Source: an uncultured Oleispira sp. (GTDB taxonomy: Bacteria > Pseudomonadota > Gammaproteobacteria > Pseudomonadales > Oceanobacteraceae). From it: a stretch of 64,000 nucleotides of DNA. Numbering within the stretch: the stretch's first letter is position 1; every line of letters starts with the position of its first letter. The notes below the pieces were generated by a model. That model was not told where the DNA came from. It searched no databases and was given only the letters and a program-made list of their open reading frames with translations. The position numbers and the translations under genes were made by a program. The DNA lies in assembly GCA_913061415.1 (NCBI GenBank), contig CAJXUD010000003.1, positions 1 through 64,000 of the forward strand. Reading direction: 5' to 3'. Shown piece after piece: positions 17,278 through 26,038 of the stretch.

Positions 17278-18588
17278 ATGAAACTACGAAATTTAGTACC
17301 CTGCCTCACCGCTAGCGTTCTTCTAACAGCTTGTGGTGCAGATAACGATAGCAGCAGCCAAAAGATCGTTGGTCCTTTTGACCCAAGCGATCCAATTTAT
17401 TTAGTTAAGAGTACTGCTTGGGTAACAGAAGCAGGAGTCTCCCTCCACTTTTTAACAAATACGCTTAATGAAGAAACGGTATTTGATAGTAATAAGTCCT
17501 TAAACATCCCAGAATATACTGGTATAGCTGTACCCGAAGGTGACAACCCTGATAATGCATTCTATGCAGGCATGTATACATCTTCTGTATACCGCCGCTA
17601 TGTGGTTGGCGATACGGGGTTAATAAGCTTAGATGATGAGTTAGACTTTTCAGGAATAACTTCAGCAACAGGCCGTAACCTACTACGTACTACACAGTTC
17701 ATGTCACCTACCAAAGCTTATGCTCTAGACTTTGCGGGCCTTCAAATTATTGCATTTAATCCTACTGACATGACCCTCATTGATCTCGACGAATCCACAG
17801 AAAAAGTCGATACCATTTCACTAGCGGACCTTAAAGAAACAGACTTACCGAGCACTTGGTCGGTTTTCCCTACTACAGATGGCCACCGCTTTGTGGCAAC
17901 GATCGGCTTCTATGGGGAAGATCAGTCTGACCCCGGCCTTACCAAACTAGTTATTGTTGACAGTAATGATGACAGTCTAGCGACAGACTCAGTAGACAAC
18001 TGTAGTGCTGTAACGGGTGCCGCAAAAGATGCCGCTGGCAATATGTACTTTGCATCCTATGATGGATCTGCACTTGCACACGCACAAGGAATAGGCGCTT
18101 ACGCCCCTTGCATTATAAGGGTACTTACAGGTGCTGATGAGTTTGACGATTCATATTTAATGAATATGCAAAACCTAACGAATAACGGCCGCATGGCCAT
18201 GGGTGCTGTAACAGGTAGTGGCAATATGGGCTATAACCTGATTATTAACGACATCGGCCAAGGAATGGTGAAGGAGGGAACCCTAGCTAAGCATCTACGT
18301 GTTCCAGTTTGGGAATTCCACAGCTTTGATTTAACCGACAGCAATGCAACCGCGACTAAAGTTAAGGGAGTTGTAAGTACTCCTGGTGCTGAAGGTATTC
18401 CAGGCGGAACGATCAGTCGCATCCTAAACGGTTCTTTCGAGCATCATGAGCTAGGTAACATCTCTTGGATGGCTCAAATTGATGTTGAAGAAACCAGCTC
18501 AATTTATAACTCGACAGATCCAGAAACTTGGTCATTAATCACGAACAAGGTTCCGGGCCAAATTGAATTTGTAGGTCGTCTAAGATAA
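17278..18588 (+). CDS. lipoprotein, MxcI/DUF4374-like, probable siderophore-binding partner
   Basis: 436 residues with a lipobox LTAC (Cys19) after a short signal. The mature protein has repeated short strand-rich blocks (YLVKSTAWVTEAG, NAFYAGMYTSSVYRRYVV, KLVIVDSNDDS, GYNLIINDIG), consistent with a beta-propeller. The start resembles MxcI of myxobacteria and DUF4374 lipoproteins such as XusB, which sit at the surface beside a TonB receptor and bind ferric siderophores. Here it is divergent from the TonB receptor and shares a Fur box with it. The family call is by eye and moderate; lipoprotein and iron context are firm. Confidence 0.65.
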   Translation: MKLRNLVPCLTASVLLTACGADNDSSSQKIVGPFDPSDPIYLVKSTAWVTEAGVSLHFLTNTLNEETVFDSNKSLNIPEYTGIAVPEGDNPDNAFYAGMYTSSVYRRYVVGDTGLISLDDELDFSGITSATGRNLLRTTQFMSPTKAYALDFAGLQIIAFNPTDMTLIDLDESTEKVDTISLADLKETDLPSTWSVFPTTDGHRFVATIGFYGEDQSDPGLTKLVIVDSNDDSLATDSVDNCSAVTGAAKDAAGNMYFASYDGSALAHAQGIGAYAPCIIRVLTGADEFDDSYLMNMQNLTNNGRMAMGAVTGSGNMGYNLIINDIGQGMVKEGTLAKHLRVPVWEFHSFDLTDSNATATKVKGVVSTPGAEGIPGGTISRILNGSFEHHELGNISWMAQIDVEETSSIYNSTDPETWSLITNKVPGQIEFVGRLR

Positions 18589-18604
18589 CGTTTTAATTTT
18601 GATG

Positions 18605-18629
18605 AAGTGCGGCATTAGCCGCACTTTTT
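18605..18629 (+). terminator. rho-independent terminator
   Basis: AAGTGCGGC (18605-18613), loop ATTA, GCCGCACTT (18618-18626), then a T-run. A strong 9-bp stem 17 bases after the lipoprotein stop. Confidence 0.9.
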
Positions 18630-18675
18630 ATTCTCTTCTAGTATAAATACATCTTCTATAAAAAATTGTGAATGG

Positions 18676-18849
18676 TCATTTACTCAAAGCAATATCATCA
18701 GTATTGATAGGCTTTAAATGAGTATTTAAAGAACCTTCGACAGCTTCAAATGTTGCGATTCAATTATCATTAATACTCAGGTAATGTGATCCATTTTTTA
18801 ATTTAATATACGTTGAATTCTTTGCTCGCTCTTCCATTTCATCATGCAT
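18676..18849 (-). pseudogene. small ORF with an in-frame TGA, directly behind the RHS fragment
   Basis: Starting at ATG 18849, three bases after the RHS stop, a frame encodes MHDEMEERAKNSTYIKL to an in-frame TGA at 18760-18762. The same frame then continues for 27 more codons (IATFEAVEGSLNTHLKP and onward) to a TGA at 18676-18678. Both halves look coding. If the internal TGA were TGG the product would be 57 residues with Trp there. Position and size recall the small genes that follow RHS tips (often immunity proteins), but no family is recognised. Confidence 0.45.
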
Positions 18850-18852
18850 ATT

Positions 18853-19632
18853 TCAACTGTGTCGCACATGAACTACTCGGTTCTGATTGTAATCCCCCCG
18901 AAAATTAATACCTGTTAACAGTCCATCATTGTCATAATATAACGCGGTATTGCGACCCGCGTAGGTTAATGAGTTTAGCCAGAAGTTGTTATCGTAACCC
19001 TGCACTATGCTGGTATTGATCTCTCCTGCGTATTGAATGCTGGTAACCAAATCACCGTCATAACCATAAGTTAACGATTCAGCATCAGCACCCGTGCCTT
19101 CGGTTACCGTTTCAGGCTGAGAGCCATTGATGTAGGTGTAATCAATATCACATTCTACTGTGGTCGTTTTACGTAATTGCCCACTGGTATAGGTGTTAGT
19201 AATTAACTGACCTGATAGCAATTCAATTTCTTGTAAACGACGGTCTTTATCATAGCGATAGCGAGTCACTTCGTTTAACGGCGTGGTATTAGTCTCAACT
19301 TTATTAACGCCATTCGATGCAAAGCTATGAGTCACTTGCGTAGGCACTAATAAGGTTTCGGCATTACCGTTTTTATCATAGGTCGTCGCGGTTGAATGAC
19401 CATCGTGGTAGGTGGTCTTTTCAATGCGATCAAGCTCATCGTATTCAAAACGGGTTATCTGGCCATCGGCGGCGATGATGGATTCAACGTTGCCGCGTAC
19501 TTTTGGATTGGTATCGTCGTAAACGTATTCAGTCGTTCGATCACCCGTTGTTACATGGGTAGTACGGCCACGAGTATCATACAAGTAGGTGGTATCTAAT
19601 AAACCCGAAGTAGATACTCGATCAAGTAACAA
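18853..19632 (-). pseudogene. orphan RHS/YD-repeat fragment
   Basis: About 260 codons of YD-repeat protein (TTYLYDTRGRTTHVTTGDRT, TRFEYDELDRIEKTTYHDG, YRYDKDRRLQEIELLSG, LYYDNDGLLTGINFRGD). Full RHS proteins exceed 1,200 residues and end in a conserved core plus variable toxin; here both the start and the core are missing. The frame begins at a TTG inside another ORF and can be traced back only to about 19660, where it hits a stop. It is a displaced RHS piece left by recombination, and its composition is richer in GC than the flanks. Confidence 0.8.
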
Positions 19633-19780
19633 GGTCGCAGGTGATGAGTGATAAGAGGAGACTGTTAATCAAGTTATCTCTATCTATGTTTTTTGGCCAA
19701 AACAACTGGTATCCCAAAAGTCCACCCAAGATAATAGCTACAAGTAATGTAAGCACTATCGTTAAAGGTTTAATTTTCAT
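19622..19780 (-). pseudogene. truncated membrane-anchor ORF fused to the RHS fragment
   Basis: ATG at 19780 with GGA six bases upstream encodes 52 residues: a membrane anchor (MKIKPLTIVLTLLVAIILGG), then LGYQLFWPKNIDRDNLI, then a tail that runs out of frame into RHS DNA. The first 38 or so residues look like a real N-terminus. The rest appears to be junction sequence. It marks the point where an unrelated gene was joined to the RHS fragment, near 19650. Confidence 0.45.
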
Positions 19781-19804
19781 ATATTCCACACAATCTCACA
19801 CATG

Positions 19805-20653
19805 TTATGTATCCAGCTTCGATAGCAACTTAAGCAACCAAACATAGCTGGCGTTAACACCCATATCGTTAGCTAAGATATCCTTATTAGTCTCATTATT
19901 AACAAAATTTTCCATAAGATAATTACGGGTCTGAACAGAGATCATTTGCGCAATCTCATGACCCAACAACAAGGAGGAAGCTGTATCAATATCCCAGTCG
20001 CATTGCCCCATATAATCTTCTTTATATAATCGTTCAAAAACTTTTGGGATTTTTTCATAGTTCTTAATGATATATGCAATATCCAGGGCATCTTTACGTC
20101 TTAGTTGTACATCCCTCTCTGTCCAAGCAATCATCTTTAGAACAACCATGGCCGCTGGACTCGCGACAGGAACAATACACGCTGGACTCTCAACTATTTG
20201 TACTTGCCACGCTGTTGCTAAAGCTTCGGCAAAACCCAGCATTGACATAACGAAGTCGCCATTGGGTGGCCAACTGATATCATTATTTGCATCTGCTAAT
20301 TCTCCAAAAGGAAGAATATCCAGTTCCCAGGGCATATCTTCCGAATCGATATAACCTAGTCTGTAGGGCACTGTATTATCAATAGAAAAGCCAACTTGTA
20401 CCAATGCCAATTTTAAATCTTCAAACGCCTGCCAAGACTCAACTTGAATTGCGAAATCAACATCGCGTGTACCGCGCTCTATTTCTGCACCAAAGCCATG
20501 GTAAAGCACCAAGTCTCTTGCCATAGCACCGACAATTAAAAAATCAATCTCAGAACTAATCGCGCAACCCTCAACAGCTTGATACATCTCAACCAATCCC
20601 CGTGGCAAACGATCAGAAATATTGATAACTTCATTAAGTAAGGTATTCGTCAT
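19805..20653 (-). CDS. AbiEii-like nucleotidyltransferase toxin
   Basis: 282 residues from the ATG at 20653, with AAGG upstream; a longer start at 20716 would overlap the partner gene far more. The nucleotidyltransferase core is visible (IVGAMARDLVLYHGF, then RGTRDVDFAI with the metal-binding D-x-D, then DMPWELDILPFGEL). The C-terminal half is helical. This is the AbiEii/AbiGii-type toxin family of type IV toxin-antitoxin systems, which block growth by modifying cellular RNA. The start overlaps the antitoxin-like gene by 20 bases, the usual coupled arrangement. Known systems act in phage defence and plasmid or island stability. Confidence 0.75.
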   Translation of the reverse strand: MTNTLLNEVINISDRLPRGLVEMYQAVEGCAISSEIDFLIVGAMARDLVLYHGFGAEIERGTRDVDFAIQVESWQAFEDLKLALVQVGFSIDNTVPYRLGYIDSEDMPWELDILPFGELADANNDISWPPNGDFVMSMLGFAEALATAWQVQIVESPACIVPVASPAAMVVLKMIAWTERDVQLRRKDALDIAYIIKNYEKIPKVFERLYKEDYMGQCDWDIDTASSLLLGHEIAQMISVQTRNYLMENFVNNETNKDILANDMGVNASYVWLLKLLSKLDT

Positions 20654-21689
20654 ACAACCTTCTTGCAGCATCTTCGTTACGAGGATCATTGTTAGATAAC
20701 AAATCGCTATACACAATCAGTTCAGGAGCTACTAATTTATCCGACGCTATACTCCAAAAAGGCTCATAAACATCGATTTTGAAAATAGGTTGCTCCCCTT
20801 CTTTTAACTGGCGTAAACGTGCAGCCTTCATAAGCGTTTTCAATGCATCTTTCGTTGCATATACAATGCCGTCTTTTGGCTGCAAGTAATTTGAAAGCAA
20901 TGAAGCCGCCACCTCACCACTTAATTGAATCCCCATATCACTATCGACTGATTTCCACCAATCGATGTTGTCAGAAGTAAATTGCCCTAAATGCATTTTA
21001 TTTCTAACAAGGTATGGGAAAGCCTCAGCCCAGCGTGCTATTAACTGTGACCTATGCTTCAACTCGAATTTTTTGTTAACCTTTTGAAGATAGCCATGAG
21101 CGATCAAGTCTTTTTGTATAGCACTCACTGACCCCAAAGAAACCCCAGACTGGTTTGCAACATTTCTCAGTGACTTATTGGCCAGAGTCGGATCAGACAG
21201 CAAAGAGTATATGACCTTTAATCCTGAAGGTTGAAAGGCCTTACCCGTTTTTTCATCATCTCCACGTACTTTAGTTTTGACCATTGTTGAGCCTGCTAAC
21301 TTAAGCGGTGGTTTCTGCCCAACAATAACAACATGATAATTACTTGAATTGATAAAGGCATTGCCAGCAGCATCCATATACTGAATCCCATTTTCTCGCA
21401 ATTGCGTCGCGAGACGAGGCCGAATATAAGATGCAGCAACGATCTGATTACGATCAGACCTTAATAACACTTTCTCTTGTAGGCTCTGCACGAACTTAGA
21501 TAAGCTCGTACTCACAGCGGTTAGCTCAGAAGCATTAAACCAATAAATGGCAAGAACCAAATCATCGTTCAGTACCAAGCTGTAATTTACATTAGATGAG
21601 TCATTATCTTCAGAACAAACCACTGCCTTAAAAGGCACCGATTTAGCCAACGCTTCCGTACAGGCTTCAAGTTGTTTAACTAGGGGCAT
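20634..21689 (-). CDS. AbiEi-like antitoxin / winged-helix protein
   Basis: 351 residues from the ATG at 21689 (AAAGG 7 bases upstream); in-frame starts at 21716 and 21743 are also possible. A central winged helix is visible (PTLANKSLRNVANQSGVSLG, then AHGYLQKVNKKFEL), followed by the AbiEi C-terminal region (MGIQLSGEVAASLLSNYLQP...). An N-terminal block with IQYMDAAGNAFINSS is a conserved mark of this antitoxin family. It is longer than lactococcal AbiEi. It should neutralise, and by its DNA-binding domain autoregulate, the downstream nucleotidyltransferase. Confidence 0.7.
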   Translation of the reverse strand: MPLVKQLEACTEALAKSVPFKAVVCSEDNDSSNVNYSLVLNDDLVLAIYWFNASELTAVSTSLSKFVQSLQEKVLLRSDRNQIVAASYIRPRLATQLRENGIQYMDAAGNAFINSSNYHVVIVGQKPPLKLAGSTMVKTKVRGDDEKTGKAFQPSGLKVIYSLLSDPTLANKSLRNVANQSGVSLGSVSAIQKDLIAHGYLQKVNKKFELKHRSQLIARWAEAFPYLVRNKMHLGQFTSDNIDWWKSVDSDMGIQLSGEVAASLLSNYLQPKDGIVYATKDALKTLMKAARLRQLKEGEQPIFKIDVYEPFWSIASDKLVAPELIVYSDLLSNNDPRNEDAARRLYDEYLT

Positions 21690-21743
21690 GATAAACCTTT
21701 CAGTTGTGTTCAACATAAATGAACGTTCAATATTAATGAACAT

Positions 21744-22302
21744 ACTCTTTTAAAGATAAATGCGCAAGTTGGTTTTGCAGTAGGCTTTGTTTTTCTTAAG
21801 ATATAACCAATCGAGACCAAATTTTGTTTTTCGGGCGCAGAGAAAATACTACAACCAATCCAACAAACTGCTTTAACGACTCAATGATGTAATCGCTAGT
21901 TTACCGGTATCATTACCTGTCATAGCTAATGACTCAATGATGTATTGGTTGGTTTGGCGGCATCCCCTCCTCCTAAGGGATATTCAATACTAGGGCTCAT
22001 ACATGAAAACAAAATAAACCCTTATATCATCTCTAATTAGGTGGCCAAATTCAGCGTACCACTACAGTTCTGGTATCTTCATATCCAGCACTACTTTCAA
22101 ATTTTCTCGCTTTACTAACCAGTACTTATGCCCTTATACGTGAGTTCAGGCCTAATAAGGTTATTAAAGAAAGTCTTCAGTTGGACGTTTAAAAATTCAC
22201 CCACCCTTTATTCTTAGGCGCTATGAGAAATAGACATCCTGATTCAGTCGCATGATTGTAGCTAACTTACGGTGATTTTTAAGGATAGGAGTATGATAAA
22301 TT
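21744..22302 (+). other. 560-base intergenic stretch without a gene
   Basis: No supported gene. It contains a 14-base direct repeat GACTCAATGATGTA at 21878-21891 and 21931-21944. A short open stretch on the minus strand around 22060-22130 reads HKYWLVKRENLKVVLDMKI to a stop and may be the tail of a lost gene. The composition is AT-rich like the rest of the accessory block. Confidence 0.4.
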
Positions 22303-22725
22303 ATGAAAAGGTTTTTGTTCGCATCTGTTTTTAGTATTTTTTTAGTCGCATGCGGTGGTAGCAGTAGTGGTAATAATAGTGATACATCCCTTTCAGATAT
22401 CGTCGGCGTGTATGACAATACCTCAATAAAGGACCAGGGAGTAGACGAGAGCTATATAGTGATTAAGCAAGATGGTCAGTTTATTGAGTATGACTATCAA
22501 AGTGACTCGTTTCACTTAGGTTTAAATTGTTACGTCATCATCAATACTATGATTACTGATTTTGGAACTGGGAAATTCGAGCTTTCTGATAATTCTGGCT
22601 ATAGCCAGATGGTTGGCATAAGCCATACTGAAAACTCATTTACACTTTCATCTGATGATTTTTCAGATACTCTCACGCTGAAGAAATCAACATTACTTGA
22701 AAAAGACTTTATTCCACAATGTTGA
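22303..22725 (+). CDS. small lipoprotein of unknown function
   Basis: 140 residues with a clear lipobox LVAC (Cys17) followed by a flexible GGSSSGNNSD linker. The remainder has alternating hydrophobic strands (SYIVIKQDGQFIEYDYQSD, SFTLSSDDFSDTLTL) and two further Cys (in LGLNCYV and at the C-terminus) that could form a disulfide; a small beta-barrel or lipocalin-like fold is plausible. AGGAG lies 11 bases upstream of the ATG. It stands alone at the head of the GNAT cluster. No family recognised. Confidence 0.65.
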   Translation: MKRFLFASVFSIFLVACGGSSSGNNSDTSLSDIVGVYDNTSIKDQGVDESYIVIKQDGQFIEYDYQSDSFHLGLNCYVIINTMITDFGTGKFELSDNSGYSQMVGISHTENSFTLSSDDFSDTLTLKKSTLLEKDFIPQC

Positions 22726-22802
22726 TTATGATTAACAAGACAGCAATTACTAATTAAATAGCATGAGTGCCCCTACGGATATTAGCCTTACAAGGATGAA
22801 CT

Positions 22803-23144
22803 ATGAAATTTTCAGAGCTTAATGATAAAGAGCTATTACAGGCAGTTAAGCCACTCGCAGATCATACAGAAGCTTCATGGAATAATAAGAGCTACGGAGA
22901 CTTTTGCCATTATCTTTCTGAGCAATTTCCTGAAGATGAATTTAATCGTCAACTAGAAGACAGTTACGATAAGCTTGGAGCTCATACACTCACAGATCTG
23001 GTAGCAATACACCGAAATCCAGAGAATGTAATTGCGATATGGAAAGTCGATTTTGAAAAGCGTAAGGATCAAGGATTGCTTATGTATTGCTTTATCGAGG
23101 TTGAAGGTAAACCACTGATAGCTGGTTGCACCTATCACTCATAG
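22803..23144 (+). CDS. hypothetical cytosolic protein
   Basis: 113 residues, ATG preceded by AAGGA. Acidic and soluble, with no signal or membrane segment. Visible features are a helical start (FSELNDKELLQAVKPLADH) and a strand pair near the end (VIAIWKVDFEKR, GLLMYCFIEVEGKPLIAG). It lies between a lipoprotein and a GNAT gene with about 90 bases on each side, each gene apparently having its own ribosome site. No family recognised. It could be a small immunity or accessory protein, but nothing shows this. Confidence 0.55.
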   Translation: MKFSELNDKELLQAVKPLADHTEASWNNKSYGDFCHYLSEQFPEDEFNRQLEDSYDKLGAHTLTDLVAIHRNPENVIAIWKVDFEKRKDQGLLMYCFIEVEGKPLIAGCTYHS

Positions 23145-23231
23145 AGCTAACATGTATTAATAATCAGACTTCGGAACCTATCACTTTTGCCAAACGCAGT
23201 GTAATTGGCGCTAACAATCATTGGAGCTAGC

Positions 23232-23765
23232 ATGCATTACAGAGTTGCCAATATTACCGATTTAGAAAATTTAGCTAAATTGCATGCTGAAAGCTGGCGT
23301 GAGTCATATAGAGGAATCTTTTCTGATAACTTCCTTGATAAGGATGTATTGGAAGATCGTAGAAACTATTGGATTAATCGCCTATCTTCTCCAAAGAAGA
23401 ATCAATTCGTTATGATCGCTGTCGATAACAATGGAATAGCTGGTTTTATTTGTGCTTTTGGCAATGAAAGCCCTACATGGGGAACATTCATTGAAAACCT
23501 ACATGTTTCAAAATCAGCTCAAGGAAGAGGAATTGGTAAACAGTTAATGTATTCAGCTGCTAAATGGGCAGATGAAATCTTTGATCACAAAGGTGTTTAC
23601 CTTGAGGTTTTAGAAGGTAACTTAAATGCCCGTAACTTCTATCACTGTATAGGTGCAAAGCATCAAGAAACAAACTTATGGCTACCACCTGGTAGTAATG
23701 ACAAAGTGAATGATTTACTTTACGTATGGGAAAGTAACTTTCCTTTATTACAGATAAACAATTAA
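23232..23765 (+). CDS. GNAT-family N-acetyltransferase
   Basis: 177 residues from the ATG at 23232, behind GGAG at 7 bases. The GNAT core is complete: N-terminal helix pair (LENLAKLHAESWRESYRGIF), central strands (FVMIAVDNNGIAGFICAF), the acetyl-CoA loop V-S-K-S-A-Q-G-R-G-I-G-K and the final strand-helix (VYLEVLEGNLNARNFYHCIGAKH). The SWRESYRGIF motif is common in RimI-like members. Substrate unknown. It is the first of three GNAT genes in 1.8 kb, each from a different subgroup, so they are not tandem duplicates. Confidence 0.85.
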   Translation: MHYRVANITDLENLAKLHAESWRESYRGIFSDNFLDKDVLEDRRNYWINRLSSPKKNQFVMIAVDNNGIAGFICAFGNESPTWGTFIENLHVSKSAQGRGIGKQLMYSAAKWADEIFDHKGVYLEVLEGNLNARNFYHCIGAKHQETNLWLPPGSNDKVNDLLYVWESNFPLLQINN

Positions 23766-23847
23766 AAATACACTGAGATTTGTTATCGCTGGACAGCTAC
23801 CTCAGCTGGACGTACTGAAATGTAAACGACCATGGAGATATATCAGA

Positions 23848-24342
23848 GTGAATCTAAGGCAAGTAAGTACCTCAGAATCTGACATTGTGTTTGATATACT
23901 TCATGAGAATGCTATTTGGCTTTTATCAAAAGGTATTTTCCAGTGGCCGCTTGATTGGCTTGAGTCTATTCATTCTGAAATAAAATCTTCAATAGAATCT
24001 GGTTTATTCTATGCAGTCGAGATCAATAATAATAATCTTTCCGCAGTAATAGAAATTAGATCTACCCCAGAAGAAATATGGCAGAACGATGCTGCAGATG
24101 CACTATACATTCATAAACTAGCTATCTGTCGCAAGTATGCAGATAGCGGCCTAGGGCGAAATATCCTTACTCTAATAAAATCCCAAGCGTTACAGCAAAA
24201 TATCGAATACCTGCGCTTAGATTGCGTTGCACACAACACGAAACTTCGAGAATACTATGAATCATGTGGGTTTGATTTAAAGGGTATAGTAGAGGCAGGT
24301 GAAGTTAACCTTGCCTTATATGAGCATCAAATTCGAAGCTGA
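23848..24342 (+). CDS. GNAT-family N-acetyltransferase
   Basis: 164 residues starting at GTG (23848), with GGAG about 12 bases upstream. The motif-A region is ALYIHKLAICRKYADSGLGRNIL and the end strand IEYLRLDCVAHNTKLREYYESCGF is typical of GNATs. The start ILHENAIWLLSKGIFQWPLDWL resembles GNATs annotated near aminoglycoside or puromycin acetyltransferase-like proteins, but no substrate can be given. The acetyl-CoA loop has SGLGRNI rather than the usual G-x-G-x-G/A, so binding may differ slightly. Confidence 0.75.
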   Translation: MNLRQVSTSESDIVFDILHENAIWLLSKGIFQWPLDWLESIHSEIKSSIESGLFYAVEINNNNLSAVIEIRSTPEEIWQNDAADALYIHKLAICRKYADSGLGRNILTLIKSQALQQNIEYLRLDCVAHNTKLREYYESCGFDLKGIVEAGEVNLALYEHQIRS

Positions 24343-24455
24343 TAAGCATCTTTGGCAAATGAGTCTTTGCTGTTAGCATTTGTAAAAAACACGCACAAAG
24401 GTCACCATATAAACCGCTTGGTGAGCCTATTGATATATTTCAAGGAAGATTCAAA

Positions 24456-25013
24456 TTGTCATTCCCAGTTTTAGAGACTGCTCGCTTAAAGTAAGATAAA
24501 TTATCTAACGAAGACTCGAACAACCTGTTTGAGTTATTTTCGAACAATTCTGTTGTTGAATACTATGATTTGGAAGCTTTTACTGAAGTATCCCAAGCAA
24601 CTAATTTAATAGATTTCTTCAACTCTCGTTTCGAAGAAAAATCTGGTATTCGTTGGGCTATCCGCCTAAAAGAAACTAATCAACTGATTGGAACCTGTGG
24701 TTTTAATACTTGGTCCCCTAAAATGAAAAATGCAGTTCTTGGCTATGACCTACTTCCAAGTTATTGGGGGCAAGGCTATACGACAGAGGCTGTTCACAGA
24801 ATTGTAAAATCAGCCTTTTTAGGTGATTTACCATGCGGCCCTCTAAATCGTATCCAAGGAGATACAATCCCAGGGAATAGAGCTTCTGAATCGCTTTTAT
24901 TAAAAGTGGGGTTTAAAGAAGAAGGCACTCGACGTCAAAGCGGTTACTGGAAAAATCAGTTTCATGATCTTAAGTGCTTTGGTTTAATTAGATCTGACTA
25001 CAGTGGAATATAA
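24456..25013 (+). pseudogene. RimJ/RimL-type GNAT acetyltransferase broken by a nonsense codon
   Basis: From a TTG at 24456 (AGGA about 10 bases upstream) the frame gives LSFPVLETARLK, the standard start of RimJ/RimL-type GNATs, then an in-frame TAA at 24492-24494. Beyond it the same frame is intact for 173 codons (SNEDSNNLFELFSNN..., GYDLLPSYWGQGYTTEAVHRIV, RIQGDTIPGNRASESLLLKVGF) to the stop at 25011-25013. One base change explains the loss. A shorter product from an internal start (for example TTG 24570) would lack the first strand and helix and is unlikely to work. Confidence 0.75.
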
Positions 25014-25228
25014 CAAACACATGTCGCATCAGCCATTTGGTCCGACGAGAGCATTCCTATGTGCGCTAAAGAAGGTGCCTGTAACTTCACCACTATTGGT
25101 GGCTTGTTCACAGTACTAGGCTGTGCAAAATATTCGGAACGAAGCTTAAAACCATAAGTCACATATTGCTATTACGACCCATTAATCGTCGCAATAGCAA
25201 CTGCCCTTCTAACAAATTATACCTCTGG

Positions 25229-25969
25229 CTAGATCTGAGCCAATCCCCCATCAACTTGTAAATCAGCCCCCGTAATAAACGAAGCATCATCCGACGCTAA
25301 AAATAAAGCCGCCTTCGCAATCTCCCCAGCATCACCAATACGACCAAGCGGTGTACTGGCTGAAACCTTTGACAGTATTTCATTTAAATTACTCTCACCA
25401 AAACCAAACTTCTCCAAAATAGGCGTATCAGTAACACCAGGAGATAAAGTATTCACCCGAATACCCTTACTACCAAGCTCTTGCGCAAAAGAACGAGCCA
25501 ACGAACGCACAGCCGCCTTAGTTGCCCCATAAACCGACCAAATACCCGCACCACGCTGTGCCTGAATAGACGAAATCAAAATAATAGACGAGCCTTTATC
25601 AAGATACTTCAGTGACTTCTGTACTGTAAAAAACACCCCCTTAAAATTAACATCCACGCTTTTACTAAAACTCTCTTCTGTGACATCAGCAACACCCTCA
25701 GGCAACGCAACCCCAGCATTCGCAATAACCGTATCAATGCCACCCCACAACTCATAACAACGCAAATAGAACGCTTCCAAGTCCTCACTTACACTCACAT
25801 CACCAGGATAAATAAAAACATTCTCAGGAGACCTCTTCTGAAAACTCTCCATTCGTTCCACAGACTGAGCAAAAATAGCAACTTTATAGCCCTTCGCTAA
25901 AAAGAGTTCTGAAATAGCCAAACCAATACCAGAATTACCACCCGTAATAGCCACAACACGATTTTTCAT
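25229..25969 (-). CDS. SDR-family NAD(P)-dependent oxidoreductase
   Basis: 246 residues, classical short-chain dehydrogenase length. Cofactor motif TGGNSGIG (residues 9-16), NAGVA near 88, catalytic Ser in LISSIQ, then Y-x-x-x-K (YGATKAA) and a C-terminal TGADLQVDGG typical of FabG-like members. It probably oxidises or reduces a small alcohol or ketone; the substrate is not evident. GGGGG lies just upstream of the ATG. It is divergent from the XRE-cupin regulator, with a palindromic operator in the 104-base gap. Confidence 0.88.
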   Translation of the reverse strand: MKNRVVAITGGNSGIGLAISELFLAKGYKVAIFAQSVERMESFQKRSPENVFIYPGDVSVSEDLEAFYLRCYELWGGIDTVIANAGVALPEGVADVTEESFSKSVDVNFKGVFFTVQKSLKYLDKGSSIILISSIQAQRGAGIWSVYGATKAAVRSLARSFAQELGSKGIRVNTLSPGVTDTPILEKFGFGESNLNEILSKVSASTPLGRIGDAGEIAKAALFLASDDASFITGADLQVDGGLAQI

Positions 25970-26038
25970 AAAACCCCCTAAAACACCAGCAAATTGAAAG
26001 TATCAACATACTAGCCTTTAAGTTTTAACCTGAGTGCC

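Noticed and set aside
21878-21944. 14-base direct repeat GACTCAATGATGTA
   Set aside because: Only two copies, with no flanking element ends or target duplication; not enough for a mobile element.
22100-23850. Possible integron attC sites (CAGTTGGACG near 22177, CAGCTGGACG near 23806, GCTAAC near 23147)
   Set aside because: No paired R'/R'' core sites or imperfect hairpin of attC type could be drawn, and no integrase is in the window.
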